Positions 26,984 to 35,391 of a stretch of 64,000 nt of DNA are shown here, piece after piece. Position numbers and translations under genes: made by a program. The notes below the pieces were generated by a model that saw only the letters and a list, made by a program, of their open reading frames with translations, was not told where the DNA came from and ran no database searches. Source of the DNA: Neoaquamicrobium sediminum (lineage in GTDB: Bacteria; Pseudomonadota; Alphaproteobacteria; Rhizobiales; Rhizobiaceae); assembly GCF_013240295.1 (NCBI RefSeq), contig NZ_JABETK010000002.1, positions 1,550,001-1,614,000 of the forward strand, in the 5' to 3' direction. The first letter of the stretch is position 1; every line of letters begins with the position of its first letter.

Positions 26984-28539
26984 ATGAGACGCGTACTTGC
27001 CGCCTTGGCGGCCGCATGCGCATTGGCGATCGCGCCAGCCGCCTTCGCCCAGACACCGCCCAATGTGATCGTGGTCGGACAGATCGCCGAGCCGCAGTCG
27101 CTCGACCCGCACGCTGTGACGGCGGTCAACGACTTCCGCATCCTCGTGAACGTCTATGACGGCCTTGTGCGTTTCGCCGACGGCTCACTCGAAGTAGAGC
27201 CGTCACTTGCAGAGAGCTGGGAGATCTCCGAAGACGGGCTCACCTACATCTTCAAGCTTCGCGAAGGCGTCACCTTCCATGACGGCACGCCCTTCAACGC
27301 CGAGGCGGTGAAGTTCAACTTCGAACGCATGCTCGACGAGGAGCATCCCTTCCACGACACCGGCCCCTTCCCGCTGGCCTTCTTCTTCTCGGCGGTCGAT
27401 GAGGTGACGGCGGTTGACGACACGACGGTCGAGTTCAAGCTGAACGAGCCGTTCGCGCCGTTCCTTCCAACCTCGCCTACCCGACCGGCCTGATCGTCTC
27501 GCCGGCTGCCGTCGAGGCAAGCGGCAAGGATTACGGGCGCAACCCGGTCGGTACCGGCGCCTACAAATTCGAGGAATGGCAGGGCAATCAGCGCGTTGTC
27601 GTGACCCGCAACGAGGATTACTGGGACGGCGCCCCGACGCCGGAAGCCATCGTCTTCCGTCCGATCACTGATGCCAACACCCGCGTTGCCGAGATGCTGT
27701 CGGGCGGGCTCGACATCATGGTCGAGGTGCCGCCGGATTCGGTCGCCCAGTTCCGCGACGCGCCCGATTTCCAGGTGCATGAGCAGGCCGGCCCGCACGT
27801 CTGGTTCCTCATCCTCAACATGAAGGAAGGCCCCTTCGCGGAGAAGGCCGTGCGTCAGGCGGCCAACTACGCGATCAACAAGGAATCACTCGTCACCGAC
27901 GTGTTGCAGGGAACCGCGGAGGTCGCGGCAGGCCCGACCCCGCCGGCCTTCGCCTGGGCCTATAACGAGGAGGTGCAGCCCTACCCGTACGATCCAGACA
28001 AGGCGCGCGAACTGCTTGCCGAGGCCGGCTATGACGGCGAGGAGATTACCTTCTACGTCACCGAGGGCGGCTCCGGCATGCTCGATCCGGTCGCCATGGG
28101 CACCGCCATCCAGGCCGATCTGGCCGCCGTGGGCATGAACGTCAAGATCGAGACTTATGAGTGGAATACCTTCCTCGGCCAGGTGAATCCCGGCCTCGAA
28201 GGTAAGGCCGACATGGCCGAGATGGCGTGGATGACCAACGATCCCGACACCCTGCCCTTCCTGACGCTGCGCACGGCTGCCTTCCCGTCGGAAGGCGGCT
28301 TCAACTCCGGCTACTACTCCAACGTGGAGGTCGACGAACTGCTCAATCAGGCTCGCGTTTCGACCGAACCGGAGGAGCGTGCGACGCTCTACAAGCAGAT
28401 GCAGGAGATCGTGCACGAGGATGCCCCTTGGGTGTTCGTGGCAAACTGGGTGCAGGGCGCGGTCACGACGGCCAATATCGAAGGCTTCAGCCTGCAGCCG
28501 TCGTTCTTCCTGATGCTTCAGGACGTGTCGAAGAACTGA
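26984..28539 (+). pseudogene. ABC transporter periplasmic binding protein, peptide/nickel family (DppA/SBP_bac_5), frame interrupted
   Basis: Signal peptide at residues 1-23 (ending AFA). The N-terminal part has the SBP_bac_5 pattern EPQSLDPHA, DGLTYIFKLREGVTFHDGTPF and reads to FAPFL, where a base is missing near 27464-27468. In the next frame the protein continues with NLAYPTGLIVSP and YWDGAPTPE to the stop at 28539. Repaired length is 518 aa, normal for the family. It is the binding component of the importer encoded at 28762-32652. The ligand may be a peptide or another amidated compound given the M20 neighbour. Confidence 0.85.
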
Positions 28540-28576
28540 GGGCCGGGGGCATACTTGATGGACCAGCGCCCCTTCG

Positions 28577-28722
28577 CCCCCCTCTGTCCTGCCGGACATC
28601 TCCCCACACGGGGGAGATTGGCAGCTTCCATGCTGTCGCTCTTGCCGCAGACGGTTTGCGAAAGCGGGGAGGAAAGCCGATCTCCCCCCTTGTGGGGGAG
28701 ATGTCTGGCAGGACAGAGGGGG
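28577..28722. repeat. Long inverted-repeat element, rhizobial intergenic palindrome type
   Basis: The left arm (28577-28604, CCCCTCTGTCCTGCCGGACA then TCTCCCC) is the near-perfect reverse complement of the right arm (28694-28722). Each arm also carries an inner CCCC-ACA-GGGGGAGAT hairpin. The interior of about 90 bp is not coding. The motif resembles palindromic intergenic elements common in Rhizobium, Sinorhizobium and Mesorhizobium genomes (RIME class); this resemblance is from memory and was not searched. It lies between the binding-protein and permease genes of an ABC operon, so it is transcribed and could fold in the message. Confidence 0.75.
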
Positions 28723-28761
28723 CAACGTAGGGCGTCGGTCCGTCCATGAGGAATACCCCTC

Positions 28762-29709
28762 ATGATTGCCTACATCGCAAAGAGGCTTCTTGCCGCGATA
28801 CCCGTCCTGTTCGGGCTCACGCTGATCGTGTTCCTGATCATGGCGCTGATCCCCGGTGACCCGGCGACGGCTATTCTCGGCAATTTCGCCACGCCTGAAA
28901 ACGTCGCCCGGCTCAACGCGCAGCTCGGTCTCGACAAGCCCCTGCCCCAGCGATACCTGATCTGGCTCGGCAACCTGTTCCAGGGCGATCTCGGACGCTC
29001 CTTCGCGCTCAACCGGCCCGTGCTCGACGAAGTGCTGGAGCGTTTCCAGGCAACCCTCATACTCGCGGGCGCCGCACTCCTGCTCTGTTCGATCTTCGGT
29101 CTGCTGGCCGGCATCGTCTCGGCTGTGCGCCAGTTCGGCTGGGCAGATCGCATCGTCACACTGCTGGTGCTGATCGGCATATCCACCCCCTCCTTCTTCC
29201 TCGGCCTGCTCCTGATCCTGTTCTTCGCGGTCGACCTGCGCTGGTTCCCGGCCAGCGGCATGTACGCGATCTACGGCGGCGGCGACCTGCCGGACCTGCT
29301 CTACCACCTCGTCATGCCGGCAGTGACGCTGGCGGCGGTCGCCACCGGCGTCATCGCGAGGCTCACCCGAACCGCCATGCTCGAGGTGCTGCGGCAGGAT
29401 TATATCCGCACCGCCCGCGCCAAGGGGCTGAGCGAGCGCCGCGTCATCTACCGGCACGCCTTCAAGGCAGCTCTGGTCAGCGTCATCCCGGTCATCGGCA
29501 TACAGGCTGGCTTCGTGCTCGGTGGCGCGGTCTATATCGAGACGGTCTTCCAGTGGCCGGGCATCGGCGCCATGCTGGTCAACGCCATCTCAACCCGCGA
29601 CATCCTGCTGGTGCAGGGCGGCGTGCTGGTGGTCGCCGCCAGCTACGTGCTGTTCAACCTTGCAGCCGACGTCATTCAGTCGACGCTCGATCCGAGGTTG
29701 AGGCGATGA
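28762..29709 (+). CDS. ABC transporter permease, DppB family
   Basis: 315 aa, six membrane segments. The family N-terminus KRLLAAIPVLFGLTLIVF, GLDKPLPQRY near residue 58, and the EAA loop with LRQDYIRTARAKGLSE near residue 210 are typical of DppB/OppB permeases. It is the first membrane component after the binding-protein gene. Its stop overlaps the start of the next gene (ATGA at 29706). Confidence 0.93.
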   Translation: MIAYIAKRLLAAIPVLFGLTLIVFLIMALIPGDPATAILGNFATPENVARLNAQLGLDKPLPQRYLIWLGNLFQGDLGRSFALNRPVLDEVLERFQATLILAGAALLLCSIFGLLAGIVSAVRQFGWADRIVTLLVLIGISTPSFFLGLLLILFFAVDLRWFPASGMYAIYGGGDLPDLLYHLVMPAVTLAAVATGVIARLTRTAMLEVLRQDYIRTARAKGLSERRVIYRHAFKAALVSVIPVIGIQAGFVLGGAVYIETVFQWPGIGAMLVNAISTRDILLVQGGVLVVAASYVLFNLAADVIQSTLDPRLRR

Positions 29710-31652
29710 GCGCAACCATCGAAACCGCAAAATCAGCGCGCCGGTCGGGTCGGCCCGACGCCATTCGCCTGATGCTCAACAACAGGCTGGCGACGGCCGG
29801 TCTGGTCATCCTCGCATTCATGGCAGCACTGGCGCTGCTTGCACCGCTGCTGCCGCTTGCCGATCCCGATGCGACAGCGCCTGCGCAGCGGCTGCTGCGC
29901 CCGTTCGCCGAAGGTCACCTGCTCGGCACCGATGCGCTCGGCCGCGACATCCTCTCCCGCATCGTCTGGGGCCTGCGCGTCAGCCTCGCCGTCGGCATTT
30001 CGGCAACGCTGATTGCCGCCTTCTTCGGCTCGCTGATCGGCCTCGTCGCCGGCTACACGGGCGGCCGCACCGATACGCTGCTGATGCGCGGCATCGACAT
30101 GCTGATGGCCTTCCCCTACATCCTGCTTGCGCTGGCCATCGTCGCCGTACTGGGGCCGGGCCTCATCAACGCGCTTTATGCCATTGCCGCCGTCAACATC
30201 CCGTTCTTCGCCCGCAACATACGTGGCGTCACGCTTGGCCTCGCCCGGCGCGAATTCGTCGATGCGGCGCGGCTTTCCGGCAAATCGCACACGCGCATCC
30301 TGACCTCCGAAATCCTGCCCAACGTCATGCCGGTCATCGTCGTGACAATGTCGACCACCGTCGGCTGGATGATCCTCGAAACCGCCGGCCTCTCCTTCCT
30401 CGGGCTCGGCGCACAGCCACCGCAGGCCGATCTCGGCTCGATGCTGGGCGACGGTCGGCGCGTGCTTTTCAACGCCCCGCACGTCGCGCTGATGCCCGGC
30501 ATCGCCATCTTCCTGCTGGTGATGAGCATCAACCTCCTGGGCGACGGCATTCGCGACGTGCTCGATCCGCGGTTGAAATCCGGCGCGCTGACGCGTCCCG
30601 TCGCGCGCACCGCCATCGAGCTTCCGGCCGGCGAAACCCACGCCGACGCGGTTCCCGGCGCAGTGCTCGATGTCGCGGGACTGAAGACCCAGTTCCAGAT
30701 CGGTTCGAAGACGCTTCACGCCGTCGGCGGAGTCGACCTGATGCTCGGCGAGACGGAATGCCTCGGCCTCGTTGGCGAATCCGGCTCCGGCAAGTCGGTC
30801 ACGGCGATGTCAATCATGGGCCTCGTGCCCACCCCGCCGGGCCGTATCGCCGGCGGCGCCATCCGCCTGAAGGGTGAGGACCTGCTTGCAGCTTCCGACG
30901 CGCGTATCCGGCAATTGCGCGGCGGCGCGGTCTCCCACGTCTTCCAGGACCCGCTCTCGACGCTGCACCCACTGTTCACGGTCGGCGACCAGATCATCGA
31001 GGCGATCCGCGCCCACCAGCCGCTCGGCCATGCGCAGGCGCGCGAACGGGCGAAGGAGTTGCTGGCGCTGGTGCGCATTCCCAACCCGGAACAGCGGCTC
31101 GACGCCTGGCCGCACGAGCTGTCGGGCGGCATGCGGCAGCGTGTCTGCATCGCCATGGCGCTTGCAAACGACGCCGAACTTCTGATCGTCGACGAGCCGA
31201 CGACCGCCCTCGACGTCACCGTGCAGGCGCAGATCCTCGCGCTGATGAACAAGCTCCGCCACGAGAAACAGGCGTCGATCCTGTTCATCACCCACGATTT
31301 CGGCGTGGTCTCGGCACTCTGCGACCGGGTGGCGGTGATGTATGCGGGCCGCATCGTGGAAACCGGCACGACGGAACAGGTGCTGGAGAGCCCCGCCCAC
31401 CCCTACACGCGCAAGCTGATCGACTGCGTGCCCGTGCTGGGCGCGCCCGAACGCCGGCTGGATGCGATCGAGGGCCTGCCGCCTTCCGTCGACGACCTGC
31501 CGGAAGGCTGCGCATTCGCACAGCGCTGCCCGCGCGTACAACCCGAATGCCGGCGCGGTGAGATCGCGCTCGATCCGCTGGGCGATGGCCGTGCCGCGCG
31601 CTGCCTGTTCCCGCTGGCGAATGACGACGAAAGGCCCGCGACCGATGCCTGA
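29706..31652 (+). CDS. Fused ABC permease (DppC) and ATP-binding protein (DppD)
   Basis: 648 aa in one uninterrupted frame. Residues 1-295 form a DppC-type permease (LLGTDALGRDILSRIVWG near 80, EAA loop ARREFVDAARLSGKSHTRIL near 190). After a linker of about 25 residues comes a full ATPase: Walker A GESGSGKS near 357, signature LSGGMRQRVCIAMA, Walker B LLIVDEPTTALD, and the C-terminal Opp-type cysteine motif CAFAQRCPR. Normally these are two genes. The fusion keeps both sets of motifs complete, so it is probably functional. Similar fusions occur in some rhizobial peptide importers. Confidence 0.92.
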   Translation: MSATIETAKSARRSGRPDAIRLMLNNRLATAGLVILAFMAALALLAPLLPLADPDATAPAQRLLRPFAEGHLLGTDALGRDILSRIVWGLRVSLAVGISATLIAAFFGSLIGLVAGYTGGRTDTLLMRGIDMLMAFPYILLALAIVAVLGPGLINALYAIAAVNIPFFARNIRGVTLGLARREFVDAARLSGKSHTRILTSEILPNVMPVIVVTMSTTVGWMILETAGLSFLGLGAQPPQADLGSMLGDGRRVLFNAPHVALMPGIAIFLLVMSINLLGDGIRDVLDPRLKSGALTRPVARTAIELPAGETHADAVPGAVLDVAGLKTQFQIGSKTLHAVGGVDLMLGETECLGLVGESGSGKSVTAMSIMGLVPTPPGRIAGGAIRLKGEDLLAASDARIRQLRGGAVSHVFQDPLSTLHPLFTVGDQIIEAIRAHQPLGHAQARERAKELLALVRIPNPEQRLDAWPHELSGGMRQRVCIAMALANDAELLIVDEPTTALDVTVQAQILALMNKLRHEKQASILFITHDFGVVSALCDRVAVMYAGRIVETGTTEQVLESPAHPYTRKLIDCVPVLGAPERRLDAIEGLPPSVDDLPEGCAFAQRCPRVQPECRRGEIALDPLGDGRAARCLFPLANDDERPATDA

Positions 31653-32652
31653 CGACACCGCCGCACTGATCGAGATCGACTCCGTCGAGCGTGTCTTCGG
31701 CGGCGGCCGCACGCTGTTCGGCGGGCACAAGCCCGGCGTCCACGCCATCCAGCAGGTCTCCCTGGAGGTCCGCCCCGGCGAGACGCTTGGCATCGTCGGC
31801 GAATCCGGTTGCGGGAAGTCGACGCTGGCGCGCATGCTGGTCGGGCTCGACAAGCCGACCGGCGGCGCGATCCGCTTCAAGGGCGAGGACGTAGCCGATG
31901 CTGCCCGAAAGGATTTCGGCACGCTGGCGCGGCGCATCCAGTACGTGTTCCAGGATCCCGTCTCGTCGCTCAATCCGCGCAAGACGATCCGCGCGATCCT
32001 GGAAGCGCCTCTCATCCATCTCCTCGGCCTCGGCGGCAGCGAGCGCCGGCAGCGGCTTGCCGAGCTGATGGACGCGGTCAATTTGCGCCCCGAATTCCTC
32101 GAACGCTATCCGCACGAATTCTCCGGCGGTCAGGCCCAGCGCATCGGCATTGCGCGTGCGCTTGCGGCAAGCCCCGAACTGATCGTGCTCGACGAGCCGG
32201 TCTCCGCGCTCGACGTTTCCGTGCAGGCGCAGGTGCTCAACCTGCTCGACGACCTGAAAGCGCGTTTCGGCCTGACTTACGTCTTCATCAGCCACGACCT
32301 GTCGGTGGTCGAAAGCGTCAGCGACCGTGTCGCGGTGATGTATTTCGGCCGTCTCGCCGAGATCGGCCCGTCGAAGGCCATCTTCGCCGATCCGCGTCAC
32401 CACTATACGAGGCTGCTGCTCGATTCGGTGCCGGTGCCCGGCCGTCCGGTGCTGGCGCCTGAGGACGGCAATGCGGAGCTGCCCGATCCTTACGATCCGC
32501 CGCCGGGCTGCGCCTTTGCCGCGCGCTGCCCCGCCGCCGACGACCTGTGCCGCACGAAGCGCCCCTCGCTGGAGGAAGGCGCGGTGGACAAGGAGCACCT
32601 CGCCGCTTGCTTCCACCCGCCGCTCCTGACAGGAGAGAAACGGGCAGGCTGA
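31645..32652 (+). CDS. ABC transporter ATP-binding protein, DppF family
   Basis: 335 aa. Walker A GESGCGKST near residue 50, FQDPVSSLNPRKTI, signature FSGGQAQRIGIARA, Walker B LIVLDEPVSALD, and the C-terminal CAFAARCPAAD cysteine-rich Opp/Dpp extension. It pairs with the ATPase half of the upstream fusion and overlaps that gene by 8 bp. The start at 31645 is an ATG; the frame is open further upstream inside the fused gene. Confidence 0.93.
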   Translation: MPDDTAALIEIDSVERVFGGGRTLFGGHKPGVHAIQQVSLEVRPGETLGIVGESGCGKSTLARMLVGLDKPTGGAIRFKGEDVADAARKDFGTLARRIQYVFQDPVSSLNPRKTIRAILEAPLIHLLGLGGSERRQRLAELMDAVNLRPEFLERYPHEFSGGQAQRIGIARALAASPELIVLDEPVSALDVSVQAQVLNLLDDLKARFGLTYVFISHDLSVVESVSDRVAVMYFGRLAEIGPSKAIFADPRHHYTRLLLDSVPVPGRPVLAPEDGNAELPDPYDPPPGCAFAARCPAADDLCRTKRPSLEEGAVDKEHLAACFHPPLLTGEKRAG

Positions 32653-32665
32653 TGGGCGACAAGGG

Positions 32666-33435
32666 ATGACGACGGGAAACACGCCGCTGGTGGTGACGCC
32701 GCCGAAACGGCGCAAGCGCTCGGATATGCTCGCGGCGCGCATCCGCGACCTGATCTCCCAGCGAGGCCTGTCCCCGGCGACCGCATCCCGCAGGAATGGC
32801 TGGCCGAAGAGGAGATGAAAGCCTCCAAGGGCACCGTCCGCGAGGCGATGAAGGCGCTGGAAACCCAGGGCCTCATCAAGACGCGCACCGGTCCCGGCGG
32901 GGGCGCCTTCGTCACCGCCCTGTCGGGCGAGCAGGCGATGGACCTGCTCAGCAACCTCTTCCTCTTCAACCAGCCGGGCATCGCCGACATCTATGCGCTA
33001 CGCAAGCTTCTGGAGCCCGAACTGGCCGCAAGCCTTGCCGGCAAGCTCGACGAGCAGGGCAGCGCGGCCCTTCAGACGACGATCAGGCTCTACGAAAACG
33101 AGCCGAAGACGGCCGAGGAGGAATTCCGCCAGCGGATCGCCGAACTCGACTTCCACTCGGTCCTCGCCAGCCTCGCCGAGAACCAGTTGCTCGGCTTCGT
33201 CTGCGTGTTCCTACAGACGCTGCTGCGCGATTTGACCGAGTGCCGCGCGATCTACGCCGAGCCGAACCCGCAGCTCCGCGAGACCGCACTCAACTATCAG
33301 GTGCGCACAATCCGCCTGCTCAAGGCAGGCGATGCCGAAGGTGCGCGGCGGCTGATGCGCGAGCACATGGAAGACGCCGAGCGCTATATGCTGGAACGCG
33401 CCCGCATCCGCAGCCAGGCTTCACGAGAAAGCTGA
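32666..33435 (+). pseudogene. GntR-family regulator (FCD domain), frame interrupted
   Basis: The ATG at 32666 opens MTTGNTPLVV and reads to RDLISQRGLSP, half of the winged helix, where a G is missing near 32776-32777. In the next frame GDRIPQEWLAEEE and KGTVREAMKALETQG complete the helix-turn-helix, followed by an FCD-type domain (LDFHSVLASLAEN, ALNYQVRTIRLL) to 33435. Repaired length is 256 aa. It follows the ATPase gene by 14 bp, so it belongs to the ABC operon and probably controls it through the palindrome at 26899. Confidence 0.8.
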
Positions 33436-33441
33436 TAGCGC

Positions 33442-34209
33442 CTAGCGCGCCAGCCAGCCGCCATCGACCGGCAGGACCGCGCCGTGGATATAGTCGGAAG
33501 CATTCGAGGCGAGAAACACCGCCGCGCCGCCCAGATCTTCCCCCTTGCCCCACCGTCCAGCCGGAATTCGCTTGAGAATCTCGGTGTTTCGCTCCGAATC
33601 CTCGCGCAGCGCCCGCGTATTGTTGGTCTCGATATAGCCGGGGGCGATGGCGTTCACGTTGATGCCGCGCGCCGCCCACTCATTGGCAAGCAGCCGCGTC
33701 AGGCCGGCAAGGCCGCTCTTTGCGGCGGTGTACGATGCGATCCTGATACCACCCTGAAACGACAGCAGCGACGCGATGTTGATGATCTTGGCCGGCGCGT
33801 TCTCCGCAAGCGCGCCCGCCGCGAAGGCCTGGCAGAGGAAGAAGACAGACTTGAGATTGACGTCCATGACGGCATCCCAGTCTTCCTCGGTGAAGTCCAC
33901 CGCGTCCGCGCGCCGGATGATGCCGGCATTGTTGACCAGTATGTCGGGCCGACCGCATTCCTCGGTAACGCGCGGCATCAGCCCACGTACCGCCTTCATG
34001 TCCGAGAGATCGGCCTTGATCGCCGCAAAGCGTCCGCCCTTGCCCTCGATCAGCGCCGCCGTGTCGTCCATGGCCGAACGGCCCACGCCAACAACAGAAG
34101 CGCCGGCATTTGCCAGCGCGGCAGCGATCGCCTGCCCTATGCCGGTGTTCGCGCCGGTCACCAGCGCCGTCTTGCCTGAAAGATCGAAGGGAGATGCGTG
34201 CACGGTCAT
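33442..34209 (-). CDS. KduD-like short-chain dehydrogenase (2-deoxy-D-gluconate 3-dehydrogenase family)
   Basis: 255 aa. TGANTGIG cofactor motif near residue 16, NNAGII near 91, NIASLLSFQGG with the catalytic Ser and YTAAKSG with Tyr/Lys. APGYIETNNTRALR and RIPAGRWG near the C-terminus are the pattern of KduD (2-dehydro-3-deoxy-D-gluconate 5-dehydrogenase). The ATG at 34209 has AGGAAG upstream. It is convergent with the GntR gene and separate from the ABC operon. The sugar-acid function does not match its neighbours, so its role here is unclear. Confidence 0.82.
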   Translation of the reverse strand: MTVHASPFDLSGKTALVTGANTGIGQAIAAALANAGASVVGVGRSAMDDTAALIEGKGGRFAAIKADLSDMKAVRGLMPRVTEECGRPDILVNNAGIIRRADAVDFTEEDWDAVMDVNLKSVFFLCQAFAAGALAENAPAKIINIASLLSFQGGIRIASYTAAKSGLAGLTRLLANEWAARGINVNAIAPGYIETNNTRALREDSERNTEILKRIPAGRWGKGEDLGGAAVFLASNASDYIHGAVLPVDGGWLAR

Positions 34210-34279
34210 GCCTTCCTGTGGTGTCGGAAGGCCGTAACAGACCACGGCTCGGGCGTCTGCGTCCATCCCCTGCGCGGTG

Positions 34280-35248
34280 CTAACGGATCGCGTATTTGTC
34301 GATCACGGTTTGCAGGTAGGCGGCGGCTTCCGCCCCCTTAAGAGCATCGCCCCACAGCCGCGCGGCGATCTCCTCGTGCAGCGACATCGCCTCCGGCGCG
34401 GAGGTTATCAGCGCCACGCCGAGCCGCACATTCGGCTGCTCTCCCAGCCGAAACGGGCTGATTGCTAGAACCGAGCGGTCCGCCTGGCGGAATATCTGGA
34501 AACTCGTCGCCGGCACCTGCTCGCGCACGATGCCGATCTGGATGCCGATCGGCTGGTCGTTCAGCATCGAGAGGATGTATTCGGCCTCGTTGCGCGCCGC
34601 GCGCCTGCGCTCGTCCACGGTCGCTGCCGGCAGGTCGTGCCGTCCCACCATGCCGTGCATCAGGAAACGTTCCAGATCGGCCGACGAGATCAGGCTTACG
34701 ATCAGCGGCCGGCGCAACCGGAAGGCGGCCTTGCGTTCGCGCAGGATTTCGACGAGCGCGTCCACCGCCCGGGCCGACGTCCCGTCGGGATCGACACCCT
34801 CGGGGATCGACTCCTTCAAAACGGTCTTCAGCACCGTGTCATACCCGTCGGAGGTCAGCAGATAGGAGACCGGGCTGAACAGCCCGATGATCTGCTGGCA
34901 TTCCTCCTCGAGCTGGCGCATCCGCTCGAAGAACGCCGTCGACGTGCTGACATATTCCACACCGACGCCCATCAGGCTCGGCAGCGAAACGCCGAGTTCG
35001 CCGGCGATGTTGGTCAGCGTGTCGATCTTGCGGATTTCGCCCTTTTCGGCGCGATAGAGCGCCGCGCGCGACATGTGGAGCTTTTCGGCCAGGGCATCCG
35101 GGGTAAGGCCCTTCCCCATGCGATGAGCACGCAGGCGTGCGCCGATGTCGCGGAAGCTGATTGCGTCTTGGTCCGAACTGCTCACATTCTCTCCCGCGCG
35201 GGCTCCAGAAGCGGCCCCGTTATCCGGCGACCGACGCATGATTGTCAA
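34280..35248 (-). CDS. XRE-family transcriptional regulator with unassigned C-terminal domain
   Basis: 322 aa. An HTH_3 DNA-binding domain at residues about 35-90 (LRAHRMGKGLTPDALAEKLHMSRAALYRAEKG). The remaining 230 residues carry no recognised domain and may sense a ligand. The TTG at 35248 has GAGAGG 5 nt upstream; an ATG at 35239 or a GTG near 35185 with GGGAGAG upstream are alternatives. It is divergent from the TRAP/pyr operon, which it probably controls. It differs from the usual GntR regulators of TRAP operons. Confidence 0.82.
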   Translation of the reverse strand: MTIMRRSPDNGAASGARAGENVSSSDQDAISFRDIGARLRAHRMGKGLTPDALAEKLHMSRAALYRAEKGEIRKIDTLTNIAGELGVSLPSLMGVGVEYVSTSTAFFERMRQLEEECQQIIGLFSPVSYLLTSDGYDTVLKTVLKESIPEGVDPDGTSARAVDALVEILRERKAAFRLRRPLIVSLISSADLERFLMHGMVGRHDLPAATVDERRRAARNEAEYILSMLNDQPIGIQIGIVREQVPATSFQIFRQADRSVLAISPFRLGEQPNVRLGVALITSAPEAMSLHEEIAARLWGDALKGAEAAAYLQTVIDKYAIR

Positions 35249-35297
35249 TGAAACCTCTCATATCCGCCACTTCGGATCAATTATTGGACGCATCTTA

Positions 35298-35320
35298 AAT
35301 TCGTCTCATTTTTGAGAATT
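35298..35320. promoter_or_regulatory. Inverted repeat in XRE/TRAP divergent promoter
   Basis: AATTC..CTCA and TGAG.AATT arms around TTTT (35309-35312), overlapping the region just upstream of a TTGACA element. It is the most symmetrical site in the 143-bp divergent gap and is a candidate operator for the XRE regulator. Function is inferred. Confidence 0.4.
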
Positions 35321-35324
35321 GCGA

Positions 35325-35353
35325 TTGACAGCCAATCCGCCCCTCCATTACCG
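35325..35353 (+). promoter_or_regulatory. Putative sigma-70 promoter of the TRAP/pyr operon
   Basis: TTGACA at 35325-35330 matches the -35 consensus. A weak -10 (ATTACC/TTACCG around 35347-35353) follows at 16-17 bp. It lies 40-60 bp before the dctP start. The -35 is convincing and the -10 is poor. Confidence 0.4.
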
Positions 35354-35391
35354 TCCATTCTTTCTTGGCCCCAAAAATAAGAGGTGGAACA

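Noticed and set aside
28577..28722. CRISPR-like repeat region
   Set aside because: There are two inverted arms, not several direct repeats with spacers; it is a palindromic element.
27886..29457. 523-codon minus-strand open frame opposite the ABC binding protein and permease
   Set aside because: It crosses the inverted repeat and has no recognisable domain; the plus-strand genes are unambiguous.
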